Source: Escarpia spicata | Lineage: Eukaryota; Annelida; Polychaeta; Sabellida; Siboglinidae | Assembly: GCA_963995525.1 (NCBI GenBank) | Contig: OZ023218.1 | Span: 50,853,041-50,917,040 of the forward strand | Direction: 5' to 3' | Length of the DNA: 64,000 nucleotides | In this document: piece after piece, positions 48,293 to 60,507 of the stretch | How the letters are laid out: each line of letters begins with the position of its first letter | Position numbering within the stretch: position 1 is the first letter of the stretch | The notes under the pieces: model-generated | What the model saw: the letters and a program-made list of their open reading frames with translations, nothing else | The model's database searches: none | Told to the model about the DNA's origin: nothing | Program-made: the position numbers and the translations under genes

Positions 48293-51200
48293 GATAGAAG
48301 TATGAAGGAAGTGAACCTTGCTGTGTCTGGGTGGAGTAGGATGAGTAGAAGTAGAGATAGAAGTATGAAGGAAGTGAACATTGCTGTGTATGTGTGGAGT
48401 AGGATGAGTAGAAGTAGAGATAGAAGTATGAAGGAAGTGAACATTGCTGTGTCTGGGTGGAGTAGGATGAGTAGAAGTAGAGATAGAAGTATGAAGGAAG
48501 TAAACCTTGGTGTGTCTGAGTGGAGTAGGATGAGTAAAAGTAGAGATAGAAGTATGAAGGAAGTGAACATTGCTGTGTCGGGTGGAGTAGGATGAGTAGA
48601 AGTAGAGATAGAAGTATGAAGGAAGTGAACCTTGCTGTGTCTGGGTGGAGCAGGATGAGTAGAAGTAGAGATAGAAGTATGAAGGAAGTGAACATTGCTG
48701 TGTCTGGGTGGAGTAAGATGAGTAGAAGTAGAGATAGAAGTATGAAGGAAGTGAACATTGCTGGGTCTGGGTGGAGAAAGATGAGTAGAAGTAGAGATAG
48801 AAGTATGAAGGAAGTGAACATTGCTGGGTCTGGGTGGAGTAGGATGAGTAGAAGTAGAGATAGAAGTATGAAGGAAGTGAACCTTGCTGTGTCTGGGTGG
48901 AGCAGGATGAGTAGAAGTAGAGATAGAAGTATGAAGGAAGTGAACATTGCTGTGTCTGGGTGGAGTAAGATGAGTAGAAGTAGAGATAGAAGTATGAAGG
49001 AAGTGAACATTGCTGGGTCTGGGTGGAGTAGGATGAGTAGAAGCAGAGATAGAAGTATGAAGGAAGTGAACATTGCTATGTCTGGGTGGAGCAGGATGAG
49101 TAGAAGCAGAGATAGAAGTATGAAGGAAGTGAACATTGCTGGGTCTGGGTGGAGTAGGATGAGTAGAAGCAGAGATAGAAGTATGAAGGAAGTGAACATT
49201 GCTGGGTCTGGGTGGAGTAGGATGAGTAGAAGTAGAGATAGAAGTATGAAGGAAGTGAACATTGCTGTGTCTCTATGGAGCAGGATGAGTAGAAGTAGAG
49301 ATAGAAGTATGAAGGAAGTGAACCTTGCCGTGTATGTGTGGAGTAGGATGAGTAGAAGTAGAGATAGAAGTATGAAGGAAGTGAACATTGCTGTGTCTGG
49401 GTGGAGTAGGATGAGTAGAAGTAGAGATAGAAGTATGAAGGAAGTGAACATTGCTGTGTCTGGGTGGAGTAGGATGAGTAGAAGTAGAGATAGAAGTATG
49501 AAGGAAGTGAACCTTGCTGTGTCTGGGTGGAGTACGATGAGTAGAAGTAGAGATAGAAGTATGAAGGAAGTGAACATTGCTGTGTCTGGGTGGAGTAGGA
49601 TGAGTAGAAGTAGAGATAGAAGTATGAAGGAAGTGAACATTGCTGTGTCTGGGTGGAGTAGGATGAGTAGAAGTAGAGATAGAAGTATGAAGGAAGTGAA
49701 CCTTGCTGTGTCTGGGTGGAGTAGGATGAGTAGAAGTAGAGAAAGAAGTATGAAGTAAGTGAAACTTGCTGTGTCTGGGTGGAGTAGGATGAGTAGAAGT
49801 AGAGATAGAAGTATGAAGGAAGTGAACATTGCTGTGTCGGGTGGAGTAGGATGAGTAGAAGTAGAGATAGAAGTATGAAGGAAGTGAACATTGCTGTGTC
49901 TGGGTGGAGTAGGATGAGTAGAAGTAGAGATAGAAGTATGAAGGAAGTGAACATTGCTGTGTCGGGGTGGAGTAGGATGAGTAGAAGTAGAGATAGAAGT
50001 ATGAAGGAAGTGAACATTGCTGTGTCGGGGTGGAGTAGGATGAGTAGAAGTAGAGATAGAAGTATGAAGGAAGTGAACATTGCTGTGTCTGGGTGGAGTA
50101 GGATGAGTAGAAGTAGAGATAGAAGTATGAAGGAAGTGAACATTGCTGTGTCGGGGTGGAGTAGGATGAGTAGAAGTAGAGATAGAAGTATGAAGGAAGT
50201 GAACATTGCTGTGTCTGGGTGGAGTAGGATGAGTAGAAGTAGAGATAGAAGTATGAAGGAAATTAACCTTGCTGTGTCTGAGTGGAGTAGGATAAGTAGA
50301 AGTAGAGATAGAAGTATGAAGGAAGTGAACATTGCTGTGTCTGGGTGGAGTAGGATGAGTAGAAGTAGAGATAGAAGTATGAAGGAAGTGAACATTGCTG
50401 TGTCTGGGTGGAGTAGGATGAGTAGAAGTAGAGATAGAAGTATGAAGTAAGTGAACATTGCTGTGTCTGGGTGGAGTAGGATGAGTAGAAGTAGAGATAG
50501 AAGTATGAAGTAAGTGAACCTTGCTGTGTCTGGGTGGAGTAGGATGAGTAGAAGTAGAGATAGAATTATGAAGGAAGTGAACCTTGCTGTGTCTGGGTGG
50601 AGTAGGATGAGTAGAAGTAGAGATAGAAGTATGAAGGAAGTGAACCTTGCTGTGTCTGGATGGAGTATGATGAGTAGAAGTAGAGATAGAAGTATGAAGG
50701 AAGTGAACCTTTTGTGTCTGTGTTGAGTAGGATGAGTAGAAGTAGAGATAAAAGTATGAAGGAAGTGAACCTTGCTGTGTGTGGGTGGAGCAGGATGAGT
50801 AGAAGTAGAGATAGAAGTATGAAGGAAGTGAACCTTGCTGTGTCTGGGTGGAGCAGGATGAATAGAAGTAGAGATAGAAGTATGAAGGAAGTGAACATTG
50901 CTGTGTCTGGGTGGAGTAGGATGAGTAGAAGTAGAGATAGAAGTATGAAGTAAGTGAACATTGCTGTGTATGTGTGGAGTAGGATGAGTAGAAGTAGAGA
51001 TAGAAGTATGAAGGAAGTGAACATTGCTGTGTCTGGGTGGAGTAGGATGAGTAGAAGTAGAGATAGAAGCATGAAGGAAGTAAACCTTGCTGTGTCTGGG
51101 TGGAGTAGGATGAGTAGAAGTAGAGATAGAAGTATGAAGAAAGTAAACCTTGCTGTGTCTGGGTGGAGTAGGATGAGTAGAAGTAGAGATAGAAGTATGA

Positions 51201-54200
51201 AGGAAGTGAACATTGCTGTGTCGGGGTGGAGTAGGATGAGTAGAAGTAGAGATAGAAGTATGAAGGAAGTGAACCTTGCTGTGTCTGGGTGGAGCAGGAT
51301 GAGTAGAAGTAGAGATAGAAGTATGAAGGAAGTGAACATTGCTGTGTCTGGGTGGAGTAAGATGAGTAGAAGTAGAGATAGAAGTATGAAGGAAGTGAAC
51401 ATTGCTGTGTCTGGGTGGAGTAGGATGAGTAGAAGTAGAGATAGAAGTATGAAGGAAGTGAACATTGCTGTGTCTCTATGGAGCAGGATGAGTAGAAGTA
51501 GAGATAGAAGTATGAAGGAAGTTAACCTTGCTGTGTATGTGTGGAGTAGGATGAGTAGAAGTAGAGATAGAAGTATGAAGGAAGTGAACCTTGCTGTGTC
51601 TGGGTGGAGTAGGATGAGTAGAAGTAGAGATAGAAGTATGAAGGAAGTGAACATTGCTGTGTCTGGGTGGAGTAGGATGAGTAGAAGTAGAGATAGAAGT
51701 ATGAAGGAAGTGAACCTTGCTGTGTCTGGGTGGAGCAGGATGAATAGAAGTAGAGATAGAAGTATGAAGGAAGTGAACCTTGCTGTGTCTGGGTGGAGTA
51801 GGATGAGTAGAATTAGAGATAGAAGTATGAAGGTAGTGAACATTGCTGTGTCTGGGTGGAGTAGGATGAGTAGAAGTAGAGTTAGAAGTATGAAGGAAGT
51901 GAACATTGCTGTGTATGTGTGGAGTAGGATGAGTAGAAGTAGAGATAGAAGTATGAAGGAAGTGAACATTGCTGTGTCTGGGTGGAGTAGGATGAGTAGA
52001 AGTAGAGATAGAAGCATGAAGGAAGTAAACCTTGCTGTGTCTGGGTGGAGTAGGATGAGTAGAAGTAGAGATAGAAGTATGAAGGAAGTAAACCTTGCTG
52101 TGTCTGGGTGGAGTAGGATGAGTAGAAGTAGAGATAGAAGTATGAAGGAAGTGAACATTGCTGTGTCGGGGTGGAGTAGGATGAGTAGAAGTAGAGATAG
52201 AAGTATGAAGGAAGTGAACCTTGCTGTGTCTGGGTGGAGCAGGATGAGTAGAAGTAGAGATAAAAGTATGAAGGAAGTGAACATTGCTGTGTCTGGGTGG
52301 AGTAAGATGAGTAGAAGTAGAGATAGAAGTATGAAGGAAGTGAACATTGCTGTGTCTGGGTGGAGTAGGATGAGTAGAAGTAGAGATAGAAGTATGAAGG
52401 AAGTGAACCTTGCTGTGTCTGGGTGAAGTAGGATGAGTAGAAGTAGAGATAGAAGTATGAAGGAAGTGAACATTGCTGTGTCTGGGTGGAGTAGGATGAG
52501 TAGAAGTAGAGATAGAAGTATGAAGGAAGTGAACCTTGCTGTGTCTGGGTGGAGTAGGATGAGTAGAAGTAGAGATAGAAGTATGAAGGAAGTGAACCTT
52601 GCTATGTCTGGGTGGAGCAGGATGAGTAGAAGTAGAGATAGAAGTATGAAGGAAGTGAACATTGCTGTGTCTGGGTGGAGTAGGATGAGTAGAAGTAGAG
52701 ATAGAAGTATGAAGGAAGTGAACATTGCTGTGTCTGGGTGGAGTAGGATGAGTAGAAGTAGAGATAGAAGTATGAAGAAAGTGAACATTGCTGTGTCTGG
52801 GTGGAGTAGGATCAGTAGAAGTAGATATAGAAGTATGAAGGAAGTGAACATTGCTGTGTCTGGGTGGAGAAGGATGAGTAGAAGTAGAGATAGAAGTATG
52901 AAGTAAGTGAAACTTGCTGTGTCTCGGTGGAGTAGGATGAGTAGAAGTAGAGATAGAAGTATGAAGAAAGTGAACATTGCTGTGTCGGGGTGGAGTAGGA
53001 TGAGTAGAAGTAGAGATAGAAGTATGAAAGAAATTAACCTTGCTGTGTCTGGGTGGAGTAGGATGAGTAGAAGTAGAGATAGAAGTATGAAGAAAGTGAA
53101 CATTGCTGTGTCTGGGTGGAGTAGGATGAGTAGAAGTAGAGATAGAAGTATGAAGGAAGTGAACATTGCTGTGTCTGGGTGGAGTAGGATGAGTAGAAGT
53201 AGAGATAGAAGTATGAAGTAAGTGAAACTTGCTGTGTCTGGGTGGAGTAGGATGAGTAGAAGTAGAGATAGAAGTATAAAGGAAGTGAACATTGCTGTGT
53301 CTGGGTGGAGTAGGATGAGTAGAAGTAGAGATAGAAGTATGAAGGAAGTGAACATTGCTGTGTCGGGGTGGAGTAGGATGAGTAGAAGTAGAGATAGAAG
53401 TATGAAGGAAGTGAACATTGCTGTGTCTGGGTGGAGTAGGATGAGTAGAAGTAGAGATAGAAGTATGAAGGAAATTAACCTTGCTGTGTCTGAGTGGAGT
53501 AGGATAAGTAGAAGTAGAGATAGAAGTATGAAGGAAGTGAACATTGCTGTGTCTGGGTGGAGTAGGATGAGTAGAAGTAGAGATAGAAGTATGAAGGAAG
53601 TGAACATTGCTGTGTCTGGGTGGAGTAGGATGAGTAGAAGTAGAGATAGAAGTATGAAGGAAGTGAACCTTGCTGTGTCAGGGTGGAGTAGGATGAATAG
53701 AAGTAGAGATAGAAGTATGAAGGAAGTGAACATTGCTGTGTCTGGGTGGAGTAGGATGAGTAGAAGTAGAGATAGAAGTATGAAGTAAGTGAACCTTGCT
53801 GTGTCTGGGTGGAGTAGGATGAGTAGAAGTAGATATAGAAGTATGAAGGAAGTGAACCTTGCTGTGTCTGGGTGGAGTAGGATGAGTAGAAGTAGAGATA
53901 GAAGTATGAAGGAAGTGAACATTGCTGTGTATGTGTGGAGTAGGATGAGTAGAAGTAGAGATAGAAGTATGAAGGAAGTGAACATTGCTGTGTCTGGGTG
54001 GAGTAGGATGAGTAGAAATAGAGATAGAAGTATGAAGGAAGTGAACATTGCTGTGTCTCTGTGGAGCAGGATGAGTAGAAGTAGAGATAGAAGTATGAAG
54101 GAAGTGAACATTGCTGTGTCTGGGTGGAGTAGGATGAGTAGAAGTAGAGATAAAAGTATGAAGGAAGTGAACCTTGCTGTGTCTAGGTGGAGTAGGATGA

Positions 54201-57200
54201 GTAGAAGTAGAGATATAAGTATGAAGGAAGTGAACCTTGCTGTGTCTGGGTGGAGCAGGGTGAGTAGAAGTAGAGATAGAAGTATGAAGGAAGTGAACTT
54301 TGCTGTGTCTGGGTGGAGCAGGGTGAGTAGAAGTAGAGATAGAAGTATGAAGGAAGTGAACATTGCTGTCTGGGTGGAGTAGGATGAGTAGAAGTAGAGA
54401 TAGAAGTATGAAGGAAGTGAACATTGCTGTGTCTGGGTGGAGTAGGATGAGTAGAATTAGAGATAGAAGTATGAAGGTAGTGAACATTGCTGTGTCTGGG
54501 TGGAGTAGGATGAGTAGAAGTAGAGATAGAAGTATGAAGGAAGTGAACATTGCTGTGTATGTGTGGAGTAGGATGAGTAGAAGTAGAAATAGAAGTATGA
54601 AGGAAGTGAACATTGCTGTGTCTGGGTGGAGTAGGATGAGTAGAAGTAGAGATAGAAGCATGAAGGAAGTAAACCTTGCTGTGTCTGGGTGGAGTAGGAT
54701 GAGTAGAAGTAGAGATAGAAGTATGAAGGAAGTAAACCTTGCTGTGTCTGGGTGGAGTAGGATGAGTAGAAGTAGAGATAGAAGTATGAAGGAAGTGAAC
54801 ATTGCTGTGTCGGGGTGGAGTAGGATGAGTAGAAGTAGAGATAGAAGTATGAAGGAATTGAACCTTGCTGTGTCTGGGTGGAGCAGGATGAGTAGAAGTA
54901 GATATAGAAGTATGAAGGAAGTGAACATTGCTGTGTCTGGGTGGAGTAAGATGAGTAGAAGTAGAGATAGAAGTATGAAGGAAGTGAACATTGCTGTGTC
55001 TGGGTGGAGTAGGATGAGTAGAATTAGAGATAGAAGTATGAAGGTAGTGAACATTGCTGTGTCTGGGTGGAGTAGGATGAGTAGAAGCAGAGATAGAAGT
55101 ATGAAGGAAGTGAACCTTGCTGTGTCTGGGTGGAGTACGATGAGTAGAAGTAGAGATAGAAGTATGAAGAAAGTGAACATTGCTGTGTCTGGGTGGAGTA
55201 GGATGAGTAGAAATAGAGATAGAAGTATGAAGGAAGTGAACATTGCTGTGTCTCTGTGGAGCAGGATGAGTTGAAGTAGAGATAGAAGTATGAAGGAAGT
55301 GAACATTGCTGTGTCTGGGTGGAGTAGGATGAGTAGAAGTAGAGATAGAAGTATGAAGGAAGTGAACCTTGCTGTGTCTAGGTGGAGTAGGATGAGTAGA
55401 AGTAGAGATAGAAGTATGAAGGAAGTGAACCTTGCTGTGTCTAGGTGGAGTAGGATGAGTAGAAGTAGAGATAGAAGTATGAAGGAAGTGAACCTTGCTG
55501 TGTCTGGGTGGAGCAGGGTGAGTAGAAGTAGATATAGAAGTATGAAGGAAGTGAACTTTGCTGTGTCTGGGTGGAGCAGGGTGAGTAGAAGTAGAGATAG
55601 AAGTATGAAGGAAGTGAACATTGCTGTCTGGGTGGAGTAGGATGAGTAGAAGTAGAGATAGAAGTATGAAGGAAGTGAACATTGCTGTGTCTGGGTGGAG
55701 TAGGATGAGTAGAAGTAGAGATAGAAGTATGAAGGAAGTGAACATTGCTGTGTCTGGGTGGAGTAGGATGAGTAGAAGTAGAGATAGAAGTATGAAGGAA
55801 GTGAACCTTGCTGTGTCTGGGTGGAGTAGGATGAGTAGAAGTAGAGATAGAAGTATGAAGGAAGTGAACATTGCTGTGTCTGGGTGGAGTAGGATGAGTA
55901 GAAGTAGAGATAGAAGTATGAAGGAAGTGAACCTTGCTGTGTCTGGGTGGAGTAGGATGAGTAGAAGTAGAGATAGAAGTATGAAGGAAGTGAACCTTGC
56001 TGTGTCTGGGTGGAGTAGGATGAGTAGAAGTAGAGATAGAAGTATGAAGGAAGTGAACCTTGCTGTGTCTGGGTGGAGTAGGATGAGTAGAAGTAGAGAT
56101 AGAAGTATGAAGGAAGTGAACCTTGCTGTGTCTGGGTGGAGTAGGATGAGTAGAAGTAGAGATAGAAGTATGAAGGAAGTGAACATTGCTGTGTCTGGGT
56201 GGAGTAGGGTGAGTAGAAGTAGAGATAGAAGTATGAAGGAAGTGAACCTTGCTGTGTCTGGGTGGAGTAGGATGAGTAGAAGTAGAGATAGAAGTATGAA
56301 GGAAGTGAACCTTGCTGTGTCTGGGTGGAGTAGGATGAGTAGAAGTAGAGTTAGAAGTATGAAGGAAGTGAACATTGCTGTGTCTGGGTGGAGTAGGATG
56401 AGTAGAAGTAGAGATAGAAGTATGAAGTAAGTGAACCTTGCTGTGTCTGGGTGGAGTAGGATGAGTAGAAGTAGATATAGAAGTATGAAGGAAGTGAACC
56501 TTGCTGTGTCTGGGTGGAGTAGGATGAGTAGAAGTAGAGATAGAAGTATGAAGGAAGTGAACCTTGCTGTGTCTGGGTGAAGTAGGATGAGTAGAAGTAG
56601 AGATAGAAGTATGAAGGAAGTGAACCTTGCTGTGTCTGGGTGGAGTATGATGAGTAGAAGTAGAGATATAAGTATGAAGGAAGTGAACCTTTTGTGTCTG
56701 TGTTGAGTAGGATGAGTAGAAGTAGAGATAGAAGTATGAAGGAAGTGAACCTTGCTGTGTGTGGGTGGAGCAGGATGAGTAGAAGTAGAGATAGAAGTAT
56801 GAAGGAAGTGAACCTTGCTGTGTCTGGGTAGAGTAGGATGAGTAGAAGTAGAGATAGAAGTATGAAGGAAGTGAACCTTTTATGTCTGTGTTCAGTAGGA
56901 TGAGTAGAAGTAGAGATAGAAGTATGAAGGAAGTGAACCTTGCTGTGTGTGGGTGGAGCAGGATGAGTAGAAGTAGAGATAGAAGTATGAAGGAAGTGAA
57001 CCTTGCTGTGTCTGGGTGGAGCAGGATGAATAGAAGTAGAGATAGAAGTATGAAGGAAGTGAACCTTGCTGTGTCTGGGTGGAGTAGGATGAGTAGAATT
57101 AGAGATAGAAGTTTGAAGGTAGTGAACATTGCTGTCTCTGGGTGGAGTAGGATGAGTAGAAGCAGAGATAGAAGTATGAAGGAAGTGAACCTTGCTGTGT

Positions 57201-57604
57201 CTGGGTGGAGTAGGATGAGTAGAAGCAGAGATAGAAGTATGAAGGAAGTGAACCTTGCTGTGTCTGGGTGGAGTAGGATGAGTAGAAGCAGAGATAGAAG
57301 TATGAAGGAAGTGAACATTGCTGTGTCTGGGTGGAGTAGGATGAGTAGCAGCAGAGATAGAAGTATGAAGGAAGTGAACCTTGCTGTGTCTGGGTGTAGT
57401 AGGATGAGTAGAAGTAGAGATAGAAGTATGAAGGAAGTGAACATTGCTGTGTCTGGGTGGAGTAGGATGAGTAGAAGTAGAGATAGAAGTATGAAGGAAG
57501 TGAACCATGCTGTGTCTGGGTGGAGTAGGATGAGTAGAAGTAGAGATAGAAGTATGAAGGAAGTGAACCTTGCTGTGTCGGGGTGGAGTAGGATGAGTAG
57601 AAGG
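48293..57604. repeat. 63-bp donor-spanning megaminisatellite at exon 7 (9.3 kb, about 148 copies)
   Basis: On the transcript strand each 63-bp unit holds 38 bases that copy the end of exon 7 (…CATCCTACTCCACC, CAGACACAGCAAG) followed by GTTCACTTCCTTCATACTTC TATCT. The first copy is the authentic exon end, encoding LLEPLLLILLHPDTA. Every unit therefore carries the donor CAAG-GTTCAC in the same phase. The exon frame reads 21-residue repeats (LLLLILLHPDTA plus RFTSFILLS) without a stop for about 11 units. A variant unit at about 56880 then shifts the frame, which stays open to 55441. Marker variants recur at multi-unit spacing, for example a 2-bp-deleted unit at 54364 and 55622 (1258 bp, 20 units). 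Both strands show ORFs of up to 1,265 codons; these are periodicity artefacts. Confidence 0.98.
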
Positions 57605-57721
57605 GGCTCCAGTAGACGGGCGATGTCACCCCGTTGTAGCGCGTGACTCAGCCACGTCTGGGTGACAACGTGACACGGGTGGGTGTCCATTTGCAGACTG
57701 TCCAGCATGACAAACATCGAC
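57569..57721 (-). CDS. DOP1: DOP1 exon 7
   Basis: SMFVMLDSLQMDTHPCHVVT, QTWLSHALQRGDIARLLEPL, LLILLHPDTA. Matches vertebrate SLFIMLDSL, QAWLNQVLQRHDIARVLEPL and LLLLLHPKT. The acceptor is GTTCCAG at the 57722 side. The first G completes arginine from exon 6 (VRSFDR). It ends AG before GTTCAC, phase 2. The first G of exon 8 restores arginine. The end is placed at the first donor of the 63-bp array; any later in-register donor would insert 21-residue units. Confidence 0.95.
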
Positions 57722-57836
57722 CTGGAACACCAAGGGGTCATCTCAAATATAGCATGTTTATACACATCAGTTGCTAAATTTATAGTCAATAAAATGGTAG
57801 ATTACTGATGTTATACTAATTATGTAATAACGCGGT

Positions 57837-58190
57837 GTATCATCGAGCAGGTATGAGTGTGTGCCTGTGTGCGTGCATGCATGCGTATGTGTCTCTGTGT
57901 ATGTGTGTGCATGTGTGCCTGTATGTGTGCGTGTGTTTGTGTGTGTGCGTGAATGCGTGCATGCGTGTGTTTGTGTGTGTGTGCGTGTGTGTGGTGTATC
58001 ATTGAACGGGTATGAGTGTGTGCCTGTGCATACATGCATGAATGTGTGTCTGTGTGTGCATGTGTGCCTGTATGTGTGTGTTTGTGTGTGTGTGCATGTG
58101 TGAGTGTGTTTGTGTGTATGTGTGCATGCGCACGTGTGGTGTGTGCATGCGTGCGTGCGTGCGTGCATGCGGGTGTGTGTGAGTGTTTAT
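57837..58190. repeat. TG/CG/CA-rich tract made of two ~155-bp copies
   Basis: Alternating purine-pyrimidine tract (tgtgtg, gcatgc, gcgtgc). Two copies start with ggtgtatcatcgagcaggta (57837) and ggtgtatcattgaacgggta (about 57993), each followed by tgagtgtgtgcctgtg. Z-DNA-prone by composition. Intron 6. Confidence 0.85.
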
Positions 58191-58399
58191 ATATACCTAC
58201 ACAAACCTAGACACTTTGCCTCTCAGAGACCAAACTTTCAGGGTTTACTGATGGCAAGAAAAGTAATGCCTTTTTTGTAATTGATGTGGCAAACCTACTT
58301 TGCCAGTAGCTGCCTTCAAATGACCAGGATTGGACATGAAGCCAAAATATTAAAATTTGCAATTATTTACCTTGTCTTAGTACTACAAGTCATACATAC

Positions 58400-58506
58400 C
58401 TGTCAAATGACCGGACAGTATTTTGAGGCGTCCCCCCTTGTGTCGTCTTGTCGCGTAGCAGATTCCACAGAATTGAGAACTTCTTGTGTGCCACAATCTT
58501 CTCATT
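58400..58506 (-). CDS. DOP1: DOP1 exon 6
   Basis: 35 codons: NEKIVAHKKFSILWNLLRDK, TTQGGTPQNTVRSFD. Matches vertebrate IRMEAHAKFAVLWHLTRDLH and FVRSFDR. The acceptor is ATTCAG, phase 0. The donor is GTATGT with AG left over, completed by exon 7. Confidence 0.96.
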
Positions 58507-59415
58507 CTGAATCACAAATGATATTTAGACATCCCGCTGATAATTTATATGTGTATTGGTAACAGTCCGATCTTCCACATCATTATGGATTTGCTTCCCA
58601 TACAAAATTATGATAACATACATATCTCATTGTGTAAGTTGTTCGTCACCCAAGAATTTTAGAATAGTGCTTTTATAATTCTAAAAATTACTACTTTAAA
58701 GCGATCAATGATGAAATACTGTGCAAGAGCCATGAGTGCCTCCTCGGCGAACACCGGCGCTGTGTAAGATTTCATTATTATTATTACTTCTGCTGCTAGA
58801 CAGATTCTTAGTAAAACCAAAACATATTTTGTTTTATGAAGGTATATTTCTCAACCTGATTTAGGCAATGACAGCCAATCTCTCTTCCGGAAAAATCTAC
58901 CTAAATGTGTTTTACAACAGTTTGTTTCACAGTCTGCTAGATGACGACTCTCTACTGGAGCACCTAGACTTACCAAGTTATGTATGCTACAGGCCAAGTA
59001 AACAAAGCAAAATACAAATCTACATGAACTTAGGAGTGTTTGCATAAGTTCACAAGGTCCTATATACATTAAACATTACGTACAAGGAGACAATGGTCGA
59101 CACCGCATATTGCAGGGAAATATACTGACACCATGCTGCCACCTAGTGAGTGAAACACATGTTAGTGCAAATTTATACAAATAGTGATTTTGGTTCATAA
59201 AAAAGTCACTAGTCCCACATATCGTACTGGCGGGGGTTGAACCTATACTAAACATAGAATGTAGTTTTGAACTTTGCAAACTTCTGAGACCATCCCTAGA
59301 TAGATCATCCCTAGATAGATCATCTCTAGATAGATCATCAAGTCAACAACGCAGATTCCAGCCAAAACAATTGTGGCAGATCTGAATTGTCCACATCTTA
59401 TCACTGATCTTTTAC
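58507..59415 (-). other. DOP1 intron 5
   Basis: About 900 bp. A 15-bp repeat (ccctagatagatcat, about 3.5 copies) lies at 59290-59340. The segment about 59080-59250 includes ccacctagtgagtg and ggcgggggttgaacc, which could belong to an interspersed element, but I cannot classify it. No gene. Confidence 0.45.
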
Positions 59416-59568
59416 CTTGTCGTCGGAGAGAAGTGTGTTGCCAATGACGTCCTCACAGTGCCACCTAGTGGGGGCGAGCTGATGCAACTGGTACATGAGG
59501 TCAACACATCGCTGATGTCCGTAAACTGTGTCCTCTCCCAGATAGTGCCACAGTCGCCTCGCCACGAT
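59416..59568 (-). CDS. DOP1: DOP1 exon 5
   Basis: 51 codons: IVARRLWHYLGEDTVYGHQR, CVDLMYQLHQLAPTRWHCED, VIGNTLLSDDK. Matches vertebrate LWDQLGDGTPQHHQKSVELF, YQLHNLVPSSSICEDVI and HKDK. The acceptor is CCTTCAG. The donor is GTAAAA. Phase 0 both sides. Confidence 0.96.
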
Positions 59569-60507
59569 CTGAAGGTCACATCAAGGACACTGTTAAAGTC
59601 TCTTTATTCTTTTCTAAGCCATAGCAAACATCTTTGTAATGCTAGTGGCTTCTGTTTACTTACCCTTACATATATGGCAACAAATATTTGTATTTTAGTT
59701 TCTCATCAAAATAAATTATCAAAACAAACTACATTGGGCACTTGAAAACTGTTATACCGAACATTCTTCAGGACAGTTTGATTTACTGAATGTATTTCTC
59801 TTAAACATATACAAAGACTGGAATTATCTCTTGTTTAGTCTCTCGTCCCCATGCTGCCAATTCGGTGTGTGCGCTGAATGTTGATGGCGCGCACTTGAGC
59901 TTTGGGGAGTTCTAGGGCAGTTGTCATAGCCCTGCGCCCACTCTTCTCCGTCAGCTCTCACGTTTCCCGGTGACCTCAGCAATGCCGGCGACCTCAGCAA
60001 TGCCGTCGAAACGTAGATTACAGCGTCTTGACTGGTTGTCTTGGTAGTCGGTCGTGTGCTCGACTTTCTTGATAATTTTGTATTTTAACTGTTTAATTTG
60101 ATGTACAATTCTTACTTGTATTACCCTTAAATTAATTAACTTACTATTTTAATGATCTGAGTGTACATACACATTTAGTGGTATTATTATTGCATTGTAA
60201 AGCAACATGATTACGGCAATTAAACATATTGTATTTTATTATTATTATTGTTGTTGTTATTATTATCATTATTATCATCATCATCAATATTATTATCATT
60301 ATTATTATTATCAATATTATTATCATTATTATTATTATCATCATCATCATCAATATTGTTATCATCACTATTATTATTATCATCATCAATACTATTATCA
60401 TTATTATTATTATCAATATTAGTATCATTACTATTATTATACAAAAGGTGATTCCAAAGTTTGGATAAGATTAAAGTAAGTTAATTGAATAGTGGAGAAT
60501 GACTCGC
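59569..60507 (-). other. DOP1 intron 4 with a GC-type donor
   Basis: The donor begins GC (GCGAGT). A locally GC-rich stretch at about 59840-60050 (tgatggcgcgcac, gccgtcgaaacgtag) looks foreign to the AT-rich intron and may be an old element. The short motif gaacattcttca at about 59760 also occurs just outside the retroelement remnant at 22.08 kb. Confidence 0.4.
60235..60441. repeat. Trinucleotide microsatellite (TTA/TCA/TTG)n
   Basis: About 200 bp of attattatt, tcatcatca and ttgttg runs. Long homopolymeric ORFs here are artefacts. Confidence 0.95.

Noticed and set aside
50566..54363. 1,265-codon minus-strand open frame of repeated LLLLILLHPDTA-type units
   Set aside because: It is the 63-bp repeat read in one frame. 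The other strand and other frames are equally open, and the only coding part is the exon 7 end at 57.57 kb.
59080..59250. tRNA-derived SINE suggested by ggcgggggttgaacc
   Set aside because: Only a B-box-like word is visible; no A box, no tail and no second copy in the window.
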